Shown in pieces: positions 37,401-48,769 of a DNA stretch of 64,000 nt. Both the position numbers and the translations under genes were made by a program. Source of the stretch: Mya arenaria (taxonomy: Eukaryota > Mollusca > Bivalvia > Myida > Myidae); the NCBI RefSeq assembly GCF_026914265.1, contig NC_069127.1:21693045-21757044 (forward strand), written 5' to 3'. Position 1 is the stretch's first letter; the number at the start of each line of letters is the position of its first letter. The notes beneath the pieces are model-generated. The model worked only from the letters and a program-made list of their open reading frames with translations. It had not been told where the DNA came from and did no database searches.

Positions 37401-39677
37401 GAGGCCTAGCTAAATGAAGACTTGTTACAAAATGCTACACGGATGACCAGGGCCTGTGGATCCAATACGTCATTTATAAACATTGATGTTGTACTTTTTG
37501 ACAGAACATAGTTCCGGTTTTGTAGTGTTTGCCCAGTCGATGTTTGCTTTTAGCCTTACATTCCTTAGATTTCCTCTGACATTGTTTGTTGTATTGCTGC
37601 ATACGCTAGATATTCAACACATATCTTTATATTTGACTGGAAACCTTTTCATAATGCACCGGTTCAACTTGTTTATTGAAATATCTGTTAAAAAACTACA
37701 ATACTTTTGACTTGACATTAAAGCACAAGGTTTATGAAAATTGTGTCAACAGTTACTCTGCGGAGTGAAAGGCAACGATATGTCTGCATTTTTCAGTCGA
37801 ACAAGGGGCACAACTTGACAATTTTAAAGCCAGATTCATAGACCTAATTATACATATGCTTTAGTGTGTTGTATGATGTATATACATACCAAGTGTAATA
37901 ATAAAATCCTAAACGATCTTTTAAGTTATGGTCATGGTTACATATTTGAACAACGACGCCGACTAAACCGACGCTGACAGCGAGAATTAAGGTGACACAA
38001 TACCTCTTTTTGTTTCTTCGACTGGTTTTGTATAATGATTTATGATACCTAAATTAATGCCGAACTCTTTGTCGGAAAAAATAATTTCAAATTGAGTATA
38101 ATTACCAATTGATGTTTTGCAAGCAAAGCCTATGCCACGACACGGAGATTACCCATGCGTATCGTGCTTTCAAAAGCGTACATGTAAACCTAAGTATAGG
38201 GATTGAAAAGATATAACTTACAAAACAAAATAGTTTGTTTGTTTTTTTTCATTCAGGATAAAATCCTCAAAACTCTATTTTATTCTCACCGCCCTCTTAT
38301 TTTACTAAATAAAATGTACATAAAAAAGCATAATCCTTTTGAAATCATTTCAGTTACAACTCAATGCCTCTTTTCCATTTATTGACAGAAACTTTAAACA
38401 GACGCCCGACGCATTCTTAGTTAACAAAATTTGACATTGTGTAAGAATGTATCATTCTGTGAAATTAATACCAAATTTGCATATGTATCATACAACATCT
38501 TCATTTACTTAAAATCTAAATTTTAAGCATGCACTATGGGTTCGACTGTAGTTATATTAAGATAAATATTGTTTTTATATTGTAATATTTCAGTTTCAAA
38601 ATGTACTTTGAGTATCGATCAAATACAGAAACTCTTGCCTTCGAAAAAATGAAATAATTCATTTAAATTTTGCAAACGGCTGTTAAATGAAAAGAAAAAA
38701 ATACACGCACTGCAGGTGTCAATTATAGTAGATATATTCTGTATGAACATACATTTGCAAACATAATACAATATTGATAAAAAGTTGTTTGTAGTTGTAA
38801 TATAACACTACGTAATCTATATATGCAAACAGTATCCGAGTGCATTAATGGAAATACTAACTTCGTGTCAAATGAAGTGTTTATTATTTTGCTTCTGTAT
38901 TTGATGGTGCTTATGTAACGAATGTGGAGTTATTGTTTGTTTATTCAAGATAAGAGTAATGGATTTCTTTAAAAATAGCAAAAAAGTCCACTTAATATCC
39001 AAAACTTAATCTTTTAATGTGGCTTGGAAAACAATGTATATTGTACAAGACTTACTCCATGTATAAATTATCTGCATTGTTTTGTTTATTACTCTCATAG
39101 GAAAAGAAGGGAAAGACATCAAATCCTGTACCGAGGATGGCCTAAGGAAAAATAAACAACAACAACCTTTTTTAACTGAAACCAACCCGAAAACACAACA
39201 CTCAAGTAAGCAAACACATTTCTAGCAGCGAAGTTCATCCAGTGCATAAACGTATCATAATCACACGTTAAGATTATGTACTTTGGTAAAAAGACAATCC
39301 AACTGGCCTGTTTTGAAGAACACGTCGATAGTTTTATAAAAGCGCTGATCATGTGTTGATTTAGTTGCCAAAATCTATAATATTGTATTTGCTTTTGCTC
39401 TAAATCCGTCAAAACATTACGATTTATCTGGCAATCTTTAAACCCTGGTGTGCATTTAAATGGTATGATACAACGTTAAAGCAATGGCAATTGTCGAGTA
39501 GTAAACGCATCTGACCTTTGATAAAAGTATACATAACAGTATTTGGTTGTTTTACGACCAGAGTGTAGATCAGAGATTCCAAAGTTCGATCAATCATTAT
39601 TATTAAGTATTTATCGATGCTATTTTTCTCTTCAAGGTTCTCCAACCAGGAAACGCATTAATCATAGGAAGCGGTAA
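30867..39677 (+). CDS. Gene B: single-pass membrane protein, paralogue of gene A (6 exons, 234 aa)
   Basis: Predicted type I membrane protein at the cell surface, function unknown. Exons: 30867-30902, 33953-34004, 35991-36323, 36649-36786, 39101-39205, 39637-39677. They total 705 nt and read open to TAA with one phase-0 and four phase-1 junctions. Residues 1-29 form a signal peptide; 34-140 the ectodomain with cysteines at 34, 93 and 129; 145 is the single stalk cysteine; about 162-185 the membrane helix; 187-234 a short basic tail. The ectodomain shares most residues with gene A, but the second cysteine is Tyr68. Introns and 3' flank are also similar to gene A. Gene B lacks counterparts of gene A exons 5-8. 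Confidence 0.85.
31248..32045 (+). mobile_element. Non-autonomous element with ~145-bp internal tandem repeats
   Basis: Begins TTTAGCTCACCTGATAATAA, then a CCGTCGTCCGTCGTC run, then about four units with CTCTAGAGGTCACATTTATG, TTGGTCAGAATGTT, AATCTGGGTCATGTGCGG and AAAACTAGGTCACCAGGTCA. It ends with GGGCCTTCAGTGCCCTCTTG, a small hairpin followed by CTTG. This is a layout I associate with abundant mollusc repeats. A Helitron-like class is possible from the 3' hairpin but unproven. It lies in gene B intron 1. Confidence 0.75.
32640..33300 (+). repeat. ~170-bp tandem array in gene B intron 1
   Basis: The landmark TTTTGCAA.AAA.T.ACCAGA recurs at about 32838, 33015 and 33179, with flanking GTAAAATGTTT and GAATTTG(G/C)C(A/C)A blocks, giving three to four diverged units. 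Non-coding. Confidence 0.8.
33953..34004 (+). CDS. Gene B exon 2: second half of signal peptide
   Basis: 52 nt between TTAACAG and GTAAGA. It encodes MLACMVFGIAASAFSKF, a hydrophobic core with an AASAF cleavage-type region. Length, start and phases equal those of gene A exon 2, and the flanking intron bases are also similar. Confidence 0.85.
34395..34458. repeat. (AT)n microsatellite in gene B intron 2
   Basis: About 60 bp of nearly pure AT dinucleotide. It is not at the position of the gene A AT run. Confidence 0.95.
35991..36323 (+). CDS. Gene B exon 3: ectodomain
   Basis: 333 nt, phases 1-1, acceptor TGTTTTTCAG. It begins DETNCTVRVYQGSV and retains FKISSSDP, SGACVFII and STLTEVSI from gene A. 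Three of the four domain cysteines are kept; TGT of gene A is TAT here (Tyr68). The conserved core flanking the SGAC motif suggests this is the structural centre of the fold. Confidence 0.9.
36649..36786 (+). CDS. Gene B exon 4: stalk and transmembrane helix
   Basis: 138 nt, phases 1-1. It encodes a GKVECHQKKPGTMTDDG stalk with one cysteine, then PVW and a long hydrophobic run, VIVLLVLQFVAILICIAI, and onwards to VVYK. Gln occupies the place of gene A Glu173. The adjacent 5' donor context GTTAGTTTTA is identical to gene A. Confidence 0.88.
37750..38010. repeat. Dispersed repeat family 2, copy 2
   Basis: Contains ACTCTGCGGAGTGAAAGGCA, CGAACAAGGGGCACAACTTG, TTAAAGCCAGATTCATAG and a GACGCCGACTAAACCGACGC stretch, partly shared with 6970-7215. 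It lies in gene B intron 4. Confidence 0.4.
39101..39205 (+). CDS. Gene B exon 5: cytoplasmic tail
   Basis: 105 nt, phases 1-1, acceptor CTCATAG, donor GTAAGC. It encodes G-KEGKDIKSCTEDGLRKN, then KQQQPFLTETNPKTQHS. The QQPF....KTQ segment aligns with gene A exon 9, so this single exon replaces gene A exons 5-9. Its lysines sit directly inside the membrane. Confidence 0.8.
39637..39677 (+). CDS. Gene B exon 6: C-terminus
   Basis: 41 nt after acceptor CTCTTCAAG. It encodes S-SPTRKRINHRKR and stops at TAA. It is strongly basic and could act as a retention or interaction tail. The acceptor context matches gene A exon 10. Confidence 0.75.
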
Positions 39678-40660
39678 TTTAATTCTTTGTGAGATCTTCC
39701 TTATTGAATGGACAAAAACCAGCCAATCAGTGTTTTTATTCACAGTAAACCTATTACACTTGCTCTGTACACATGTTTTTCAATACGCGAATCTACACTG
39801 TGTATTATTATCTACAGTAATGGAAATAACACACAATTGTATGGCATATATAATAGTTAGATGACATGAAGTAAATTCTTAATGAATAAGAAGGGGCGGT
39901 GTGATCGTAGCGAACGAGTTATTCTTTTAATCAAGAAACTACGCCAGGTCATTTAATTAAACAGACTTAGAATATAACCTCATTGGCTGACACACTTTCA
40001 ACGCATAATCTGACGCAGGGATTGTGTATCGGATGAGTGGCAGTAGGCGGACTTTAAGCACGCGTGAAAGGTTAATGCATAAGTCTAGTACTTCATGTAG
40101 GTTGTATTTTAAACCATAGTGATGATTATGGGCTCTTAGTACGAATAAGACGACCATTTTGTTCTTTGTTCACTAGTATACTCAATCTGTTAGGTTTTAC
40201 TTATGTATTTTACTTTTGTATTTGAATTAAATATGTGTGTATTACTAATGCTATAAGTTGTACTAAGTGTTTGCTATTTTATAAGTTTTCTTAATAACAC
40301 TTTTAATCGTATTGTTATTAAAACCTTCGAACAATGTGATATACAATCACATATAAATTCCTTAAATGGGTGTTTTATTTAATGACTGATTGAATTTGAA
40401 CATTCAAATGTTTTCATGACGAATATGTATATATTTAGATAATGTTCACCTTTGCGTAGCAATGATATTATAAACAATTAAATTTAAATGGGCATCGCAT
40501 TGTATTATACTATGTGCAACACTAGTCTGTTAACTTATTTATCTAGTGGATTTTCGTTGCAAACTATAATTCAGAGATTATTCAGATGATGACAAAGTAT
40601 TTTAATGATTGTGTGGATGTCGTTTTAGATATTTTATTTTTTATGCACTATCAGTTCTCT
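39678..40660 (+). other. Gene B 3' flank, conserved with gene A
   Basis: No frame is open. GGGCATCGCATT..., ACTATGTGCAACACTAG and TTATTTATCTAGTGGATTTT at 40490-40555 match the gene A 3' flank at 14588-14660. The gene A match starts only 330 bp after its stop, so gene B has inserted sequence between. Confidence 0.55.
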
Positions 40661-42290
40661 AGTTTTGGTCCTTCAGGATATGGTAATCGAAAGAATTCGT
40701 GATTCACTGTCCGTCCAAAAGCTATCATTTATTGATAAAGCTGTGGTTTTCTGTAGTGTTTGTAAGTTATTTTGTGTCTCTGGTTCAAATATATGTTTTT
40801 TGTTCTAGTAGTGTGCATTTAAACAGTATTTATCATTCAATATTGAACTAATGGACTTCTCCAAGTAATTGTCATTGTATAATTAGTCATTCTTGACAGT
40901 TGGGCCATTTCTTTGCTGTCTAGGAAGTGAAACCGAAACTACCGGTACATGTCTTTAATATAGTTTGTGCTTAAAATATTCATAAATTTTTAACGTATTA
41001 AAATATTGTTCGCGTTTTAATTACAGTATCAAAGACGAAAGACATGGAATCACTTAAAAACACCGTCAGTATTGCAACATTTCTAAATATACTTTTTTGC
41101 TCAACATTTACAAAATATATGTATACATCAGAAATATATTGATATTGACTAGAATGTATTAATGTTGGTTTAAAAAACCGAAATGGTACACTTGAAACTA
41201 CTCATTTTGAATGCCATCTTAGATTCATATTTATCAATCATTACTGTGTTTTGTTATAATGGACAACATATAAACAAGAGATAGATCTAGCAAAACAAAG
41301 CCAAAATTAAAAACGGTTTCGGGGTAAATATTTACAATCAGATGAACTAGTGCATGTTCAAGAGGTAATTGGTTGTGTTTATTGTACTTCTATTTAATTA
41401 ACAAGTGTTGTACATAAACATTTTTAAACCATCAATTTTCATTGGTAGCTACACGTTTATGTCATGGTATTAAATGCTCAGCACTCCGATATAACAGTAT
41501 TTATTTACTAATAATTTAATAGTTTTGTAACCATTGTGTTTTTTAGTTATGACTTGATTCATTGTGTCATTATGTCTTTCATGAAAATGAATGTAACTTA
41601 TGGAATTTTTATCATCAATAGTTTGTCATTACGCCCATAACAAGGCTAAACTACATATCAGTAATGAATGAATATAACATGAAGTAATAACACTTTCATA
41701 CACTGACCATCTCAGAAAATAAACGTTTACACTTACTGCACAGGTGCTCGTCACATCGCCTGGATACAGTAATATATATATATTATTATTATTTTTAGTC
41801 AAGATAATGACTAACGTTTTCTGTTGCGGTATTTCTACTTTCACTTTGGACAACATTTGAATGCTTTTCCAATTACGTCATTAAAACCTGGAAAGTCGAT
41901 GGTAGCCGTCAAATGAAAACGTTTCTTGCATTTAAGACAAAGCCGAGTGCGCGGTCAAGATCAAAATTGCAAGAGGGTGATTTGAAGTGAAAGTAGAAGT
42001 ACCGCAACAAAAAACGTTCGATTTGGATAAAAACGCGTCTTATTCAACGAGTTTTCAACGGTTGGAATGATATTTTAAGCTTCTCTTTGTAATACATGCG
42101 CAAAGTTTGCATGTCAGTGTATTTTACGTGTTTTAGGGGAAAAAATCCGTTGTTTTTCAACCTCCCGGTTCTTTCGTAATCGCAAATTTCAGTTTCTGGT
42201 CGGTGCATTTCGTTTGAATATGCCGTAAAGGTCAATCTAACTAGCATAAAAGTTATATTATTCTTATATATGGGAATCTTACCTTATCAG
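40661..42290. other. No gene recognised
   Basis: AT-rich intergenic sequence. A short region near 41975-42015 repeats, inverted, the ACCGCAACA and TGAAAGTAGAA elements of 41825-41845, but nothing coding is supported. Confidence 0.45.
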
Positions 42291-42294
42291 AAGC

Positions 42295-43010
42295 GTAACA
42301 AGAGCTGTCACAGTATGTGACGAATGCCCCCGAATGTGACATTGACCTATGAAAAAGGTCAATACATGAAAAGTTGATCTTGCCTTTACGTGTCAAATAC
42401 ATATGGCAAGTTATTTTAAATTGCCTCTAAACATAAAAAATACCACCCATACTTGACAACCTACACTGTTATGTCCTTATAAGCAGCATTCCACTGTGAA
42501 TAAACACTTAGTGTGACCTTGAACTTAGAGGTAGGGACATGGGTCTTGCACGCGACACGTCGTCTTGGTATGTCTGACACAAGGGGCAAGTCATTTTTAA
42601 ATCTGTCCATACGAGAGAAAATTACAGCCTGGACACGACAACCTATACTCTATGTCCTCATATACGCAGCGTTCCATTGTGAATAAACACCTAAGTGTGA
42701 CCTTGACCCTAGGGATAGGGACACGGGCTTGCATGCGACACGTCGTCTTGGTATGTGGAACACATGTGCCAAGTTATTTTAAAATCTGTCCATACAAGGG
42801 AAAGTTACAGCCCGGACACGACAACTTATACTCTATGTCCTTATATGCAGCACTCCATTGTGAATAAACACTAAGTGTGACCTTGACCTTAGAGGTAGGG
42901 ACACGGGTCTTGCACCCGACACGTCGTCTTGGTATGTGGAACACATGTGGCAAGTTATTTTAAAATCTGTTCATACAAGGGACAGTTACAGCCCGGACAC
43001 GAGTTATTGA
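42295..43010 (+). repeat. ~180-bp tandem repeat element of bivalve type
   Basis: Begins ACAAGAGCTGTCACAGTATG and GACGAATGCCCCC. The unit then repeats about 3.5 times with ATTCCACTGTGAATAAACAC, GTGTGACCTTGA, GCGACACGTCGTCTTGGTAT and CAAGTTATTTTAAA.TCTG.CCAT. Landmarks at 42489, 42671 and 42851 give a period of 180-182 bp. Confidence 0.85.
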
Positions 43011-43549
43011 GCCGGTAAATTATGTTTTTGGGCACATCTTTATTGACTTAACTGTACAAATAAGTTTTGTTACTATTTAAAGTTTATATCATTATTTGAG
43101 CAAGTAAACTATTGAACCTGATTCTCGTGCTCCAGTTTTTATGGTATGGCAATTTCAAAGTATAATACTGTGAGATATGAATGATACTAAGCATAACTCC
43201 TCTCTTTGCAGACGACAGTTCATAAGCTGTTTCCGCCCTTGACGTTAATATGCAAAAATACGTAATAAACCATGATTAGATCCTAGGAATGCCTTAACAA
43301 TCGCAAGTTAACCTTAATCCCGCTTAAACAGAGGCAATGTTTCTGACCTATCGTCAAAGAAATCATCCAATACTTCTTTTCGTTATCGCCGTTGTTCAAT
43401 TTGTTGTTTACCAAAATCATCTTAAGTTGACACTCAGAAATGAATGGAACATATAACTTATATCATCGCAATAACTTCTGGAATTATTGGAACAATGCAA
43501 ACTGTGAACTTTAAACGAAACAGAAAACACTCAACCACATATCTTTGTC

Positions 43550-44390
43550 GAATCTTCGTCAGCATCTAGAATACGTATAACTTCGTTGGGAAAAATTTGC
43601 CCACTATAAAAAGAAAACGATATATATAATTCAATATAAGGCTGACGAATTGTTACCGGTCTCACACGATCTGTAACAATAACTGATCTACTAAACTAAA
43701 TTGGCTTGGTGTCCCTTACGGATAGACGAACAATTGAAAAGCTGACATTAAAATATAGATACAAACACAACATGATATCATCTTATCTACTTCCTCAAAG
43801 TTTGCAGGCGTTAAATAACAGAAAACTTTCAAGCGTTGCCTAAAATAACTCAATGTTTTCACATTCTATATGTTTATCGGTATTGAGGGCGTGGAATTAT
43901 CTTGACACCTTCGTAAAAGATGCAATATCATTGCCGGTCAAAGGTAAAATGGATTGAATATATAGTGTTCCCTTAACCCCTACATTTTATATCAACGGTG
44001 AAATATCCGCTTCAGTTCCTCATGCCCAAATGCGTATGAATTGCAGCAACCTAAATTCCGATCGTTACAATAATCATATCGAAACTTCCTCAAACAGTGC
44101 CTATGTCACAGAAATTGAAGATACTAAACATCTGCTTTTTAAATGTAGTCGTTTCGCTATCCAAAGGCGTCAGTAACTCCTTCAAACTAAGACACTTCGA
44201 CATTTGCCGAAATAAAATACAGGTCAATGATGTTCGATGGTTGTGATAATTGCGCCACCTGTAAAAAGAACAGTATGTTTGTTTTTTAACGAAAGCAAAC
44301 ATCTGAGGCAAACAAATACTTTCAACAAAAAATTTCTTTTAAATTAATAAAAAGCTATTAGAAAAGAATTTGAGTATTAAAATCATAATT
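43550..44390 (+). pseudogene. 3' fragment of a jockey/CR1-like LINE (+)
   Basis: Mixed frames give a late-RT C-terminal region: NIRLTNCYRSHTI, a NCSNLNSDRYNNHI segment, IEDTKHLLFKCSRFAIQRR at 44110-44170 and KKFLLN before the AGA tract. The H...C spacing resembles the terminal zinc-ribbon-like motif of LINEs. Many stops. Confidence 0.6.
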
Positions 44391-44420
44391 AGAAGAAGAA
44401 GAAGAAGAAGAAGAGGAAGG
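44391..44420. repeat. (AGA)n tract between two LINE 3' ends
   Basis: About 30 bp of AGAAGA. It forms the 3' tail of the plus-strand LINE fragment and simultaneously the 3' boundary of the minus-strand one. Confidence 0.9.
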
Positions 44421-44439
44421 GGAATAATGAATCAAGTTC

Positions 44440-45600
44440 AAGTTCAGCCTGGTCATGCCCGAATTCAGGTGAAATCCCGAGTACGACTTTTTCATCTTAG
44501 TGTCGGAGATAAATTTGAAAAAAATGTTTGAATATGGTTCGTTTAATAGAGTGTTTCAAATTAAAAGTATCTGGACAGTGAAATGTTTATAAATTTTAAA
44601 TAAATTTGTCTCTGCTTGTGGTTGAGTTGACAGTTAAAGAAACAATGCACTTTTGATTCGATGGGGCCACATTGACAGAATCGATCTTGATCAATATTCT
44701 TTAAAAAAATTCTCTCTGGGTGCTACAGTAATTCAAAATGCGTAAATGATTACTCTTGTCCTTTCGAGTGCCTTTGTAGTAAAACGACGGGACTGGTCAG
44801 TTATAAAGAAGAGACAGTTTACGTTTGAAAGTGAATCGGATTCTCTGACATGTACAGGAAGCTCGTTCTAACGAGCAATTGTTGAAGGAATAAAAGAGGA
44901 TGAAAATAGTTGTGTATTGCAAAAGAGTTTTTTTTAGAAGAAGGGTTCCGGGGGGTATAGAAAGTAGCATAACGTACTTGGTCTTGGATAAGGAATGAAA
45001 GATATGTAGGTGTCAGTGATGTTACCATCTTGTGGTAGAATATAATTATATGCAGTTCCCATTGTGACTTAAGTGATTCATACCCAGAATCTTCATGAAG
45101 TTTTCCGTGAGAGACAGGTTTCGTAGTTCAAGTTATAATTATGAGTGCTTAGAGGTGAACTTGTCGGAGTAGATATTCATGTCGTCGGGTAAGATTTATT
45201 TAGACGAAATCACAATATTTCAACGTTTGGCAAACATATGACTTATACAGTATTTCAAGTGACTCTTGGTCGAGTGTGTACATCAAAGTTTTTAAGGCAT
45301 GAACTTTTTAGCCTGTTGTTTTCTGTTTTCTGTTGTTTTCCGAATATGTTCGTGCCAGGTGCCGTCCATTGAAACATTGAGACCAAGGAGGTGTATATGT
45401 GTGATAGCCATGAAGACTTAAGGATGAATCGGATTGTTTTGTTTGCGTGACATGATAAGAAAATCTTTGTATTTGTGGATTGAAAGAAAACCAACTATTT
45501 TTCTGCTCATTGTGAATTTTGTTTGTGAATGTCTGCATTTAATAATGACGAGGTGGTAACAGAATCGTCGACAATAACATATTAACTAGTATTGTCCGCG
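44440..45600 (-). pseudogene. 3' part of a second LINE (-)
   Basis: On the minus strand the frames read, from 45540 downward, an RT thumb-like sequence: a KTVVFFQSTNTKIF-type region, PLSLHGYHIH/LGLNVSM, TWHEHIRK, then LDQESLEILYKSYV at ~45240, GYESLKSQWELHI and MVTSLTPTYLSFLIQDQVRY at ~45020. This is the usual order at the C-terminus of jockey/CR1-type polymerases. Heavily frameshifted. Confidence 0.65.
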
Positions 45601-46420
45601 AAGAAACGTATGTGGATTTTGAGCCATAACACTTTAGGGAAATCATTTATATTCGTTGGCATAAAATTTCCTGGTTTGCCGTGAAATTACAATGTCATGG
45701 GTACTTGAAACTGCGATCGTTCTAGATCGTCAGCATTATCCCACGCGCTGGCCCGTGATATCCGTCTTCTACGTCACCCGGTTTATGACACTCGCTAGAG
45801 TACAGTACGACATGCCAATTTGTGCATATACCCATGTCATTTATCGAATTAATTGGAAATTAAGGTCATAAACGAAGATGTACCCTGATCATAAATACAG
45901 ATAAGCGAAGCCATTGAATGCAAATTAAGAATTTTTCTAACTGTAAAAACACCGAGAAGGTCCGTAATTTTGAGTAAACAATCCCTAAAGATTGCTGATG
46001 TCTATAGTTTCAATCACTTTTGAATACCATCTCATTTCAATGTTTATTCAAACGTTTTTGTTTAATCAGTATATTGAACGAGTTGTTTTGTACATTGTCA
46101 CGTTAGGTGCTCAGTGACCTTCAATGGAATCGACTAATTATTTAAAAAAATCGAGAACCGACACTCATCACTCACATCTTTTAAAGTTGGAGATTTTCAT
46201 GGACAGCACATATATAGGCACGTGCTTCAGTCATTTGGTACATAAAAATGCATTACAATGATTTGGTTTATTATTTGTTAAAGGCTGATATAAAATATTT
46301 ACAAAACAATGATAGAAAGATATTCAGTGGGACGGATATTTACGCTCTATACTGCGGCCTCTGTAACGAATAAACTAGACTTAAATTGTACATAACATGG
46401 CAATTGAAAACGTGAACAAA
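45600..46420. other. No gene recognised
   Basis: AT-rich sequence; no domain or repeat is supported. Confidence 0.45.
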
Positions 46421-46423
46421 GGG

Positions 46424-46515
46424 TTTATATTTCGTGGGATATTGAATTCGTGGATCGCCGCACCCACGAAAACCACGAACATTAATGCCCCACGAACATT
46501 AATGATTTTACAGTA
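46424..46515 (+). repeat. Short dispersed mollusc-type repeat
   Basis: Runs from TTTATATTTCGTGGGATATT to AATGATTTTACAGTA. It contains inverted TTCGTGG / CCACGAA blocks and two copies of CACGAACATTAATG. This compact motif set recurs widely in bivalve genomes as I know them. Confidence 0.7.
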
Positions 46516-46619
46516 GGTAATTTGAAAAATGACTAAGAAGAGAAACCAGAAATGCCATTCGATTCGAGTTTAAAAATGTAAAAGACCCACATGCGAAACT
46601 TGCTACTACTCTTACCTGT

Positions 46620-46900
46620 TATTCTTCGTCAAGACCATGACAAAATACATGGTATAGAAAGTATATTTGAATAATCTTTTCAAGGGACATACTGATTACC
46701 GAAAACAATGAGATTGGGCGATATTTACTTACGTCATGCGGATCATTTTTTTTCCAAAGATTGCACTGACAATATAAGCGATCTTCTTTTATGTCGGATT
46801 CGACATGTCGAGAGTGAATGGATAAAGATACAGTTTGATAGTAAAATATTTATTTTTTCCTGGTTTAATCCCCGACCGAGTCTTACCGAAATATGTATGC
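46620..46900 (+). pseudogene. LINE endonuclease fragment
   Basis: The frame ending at 46910 reads VESEWIKIQFDSKIFIFSWF followed by NPRPS, resembling the end of the EN domain (W.KI..D...I.G.FYRPPS). No RT follows. Assignment is by this motif only. Confidence 0.4.
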
Positions 46901-47280
46901 ATTTGTACTAGTTGCTTGCTTGCTTAGCGCAGGGTAAAAGAGGGTGGTAGTCAGGAAATTACGAGAACGCTGGAATGTGGTCCACTAATTTATCGTTGCT
47001 GTGTACCTTAACGTTAAAGAACAAAGAGGGCAATGCGGAAAAGCTAAGGTATCGCGCCGAAATGGCTTGTTCTCACTCTGTTTCATTAACTCATCTGATA
47101 TCCAGATCTTATTTGAAATTGCTAGCTCGTTTCACACGAAACACAAACCACACCAACATATTAACAATTGATATCTCAACAACAATTGATAGCTAAGATG
47201 GGAGAGAACGGCAATATTACTCTTTCTCAATTCTCAAACAGTTGTCTTATTACTTTCTTCTTCGAAACAAATCGAAATTT

Positions 47281-47341
47281 GTTGATGGATTGATGGATGG
47301 GTGGGTGGGTGTTTTTTAGGTGGGTGGGTAGTGGATGGATA
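47281..47341. repeat. GGTG/GATG tetranucleotide repeat
   Basis: Imperfect GATG and GGTG units interrupted by GTTTTTTA. Confidence 0.9.
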
Positions 47342-47344
47342 GAG

Positions 47345-48605
47345 CAAACGTTTTTTGAAATATAAGTATCCTTATTTTCAATAACACTTAATACCTGTTG
47401 GTTTCAAAACAAGTGCAAATGCTACTTATCAATTTAGGAATTATTGTCTGTCACTTTCATTTTATATAACAAGATACATGATAACCTAGTTGATAACTTG
47501 TTTCCCTTGAAATTACTATAAATAGAACAACCTCAAAAACCGCTTATCATTGCTTTGGTGGTTGAGTGTCAATAAATATCACGTTAACTGATATGATTTG
47601 TTCACTACTTGATAAATATACTTGGGATTCCACTGATTAAATTCCGTAGTAAATCTGATTGGTCGACTGTGTTTGGTCGTCTACAGAATATATAAATCAT
47701 TTGATAACGGGTAACTAGTCTTATAGTTATATTAAGTGTTGCTTGTTTGGATATTTCGATTGTATGCGGTGATTTGTCATCAACTCTATTAGGAACTATT
47801 TATTATAATTATCTTTTAGCAGCAGGCGGAAGAATAAACCTGTCCGACCCGAGCTTGCGGAAGCCGTTATCAAAGACCATTCGTTCCATGATAAATACGC
47901 ATGAGAAAATGTTTTTCTTGGTTATGTAAAATATTGAAAACAAGTAATATTTGACATTGTTCATACATTTTACCAACTAGCGCTTGTCACTACTAGCTTT
48001 AAAGTCATCATGTGTTTTTATTTTTGGTACACAACAAGTATTTTCTAAGAAATTTCGATGTTTTAATGTTTACCTTAATGTTCATAATGTTGCGATTGAG
48101 TATTGTCACTATTTCGTTTTATTTCTGTAACCTTAGAACTGTTTTAATGATTACAATTACTTTGGTGTAACCAATGTATTGTGGTTTAGCAGGTTTTATT
48201 ATAAAGTAGTGGTTGAAGATTGTTTTCGTTACACTCATAAATATCAATACGAATAGTTTATTTTGTAATACAAGGCCTTCTGTTTAAATCATTTATAACT
48301 TCATTGAATTAATTATTTAAATATTATAAGTATTTCAAAATTACATGAACATGATAAATATTGGCGTAATTGTGCAAACTCTCTTACGCCCGGGCTTACA
48401 GATCCATTTTACTCCCAGAAAAAGCAAGTGCTTCAATCGCAAAATCAGGGGTACAATTCAAGTGCTACATAATCTATTCATATGCGTCTATTAACATTTC
48501 ATTCTCAAATATTGGATAACATAAAATTGTCAAAATGGCGCTGTTTTATTTGCAGTTATTTTAACATATCCATACACATTCCTTTTATCCTTTATTGGTG
48601 CTTTT
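47345..48605. other. No gene recognised
   Basis: Intergenic sequence without supported coding frames. Confidence 0.45.
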
Positions 48606-48610
48606 AATGT

Positions 48611-48625
48611 TTCTCTCTCTCTCTC

Positions 48626-48678
<53 letters not shown>

Positions 48679-48698
48679 GTTTCTCTCTGTGTCTCTCT

Positions 48699-48741
<43 letters not shown>

Positions 48742-48761
48742 CCCCCCCTCTCTCTCTCTCT
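48611..48761. repeat. (CT)n microsatellite
   Basis: About 150 bp of CT dinucleotides with GT, TTT and poly-C interruptions. It produces a spurious Ser/Leu open frame. Confidence 0.97.
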
Positions 48762-48769
48762 TAATCGAT

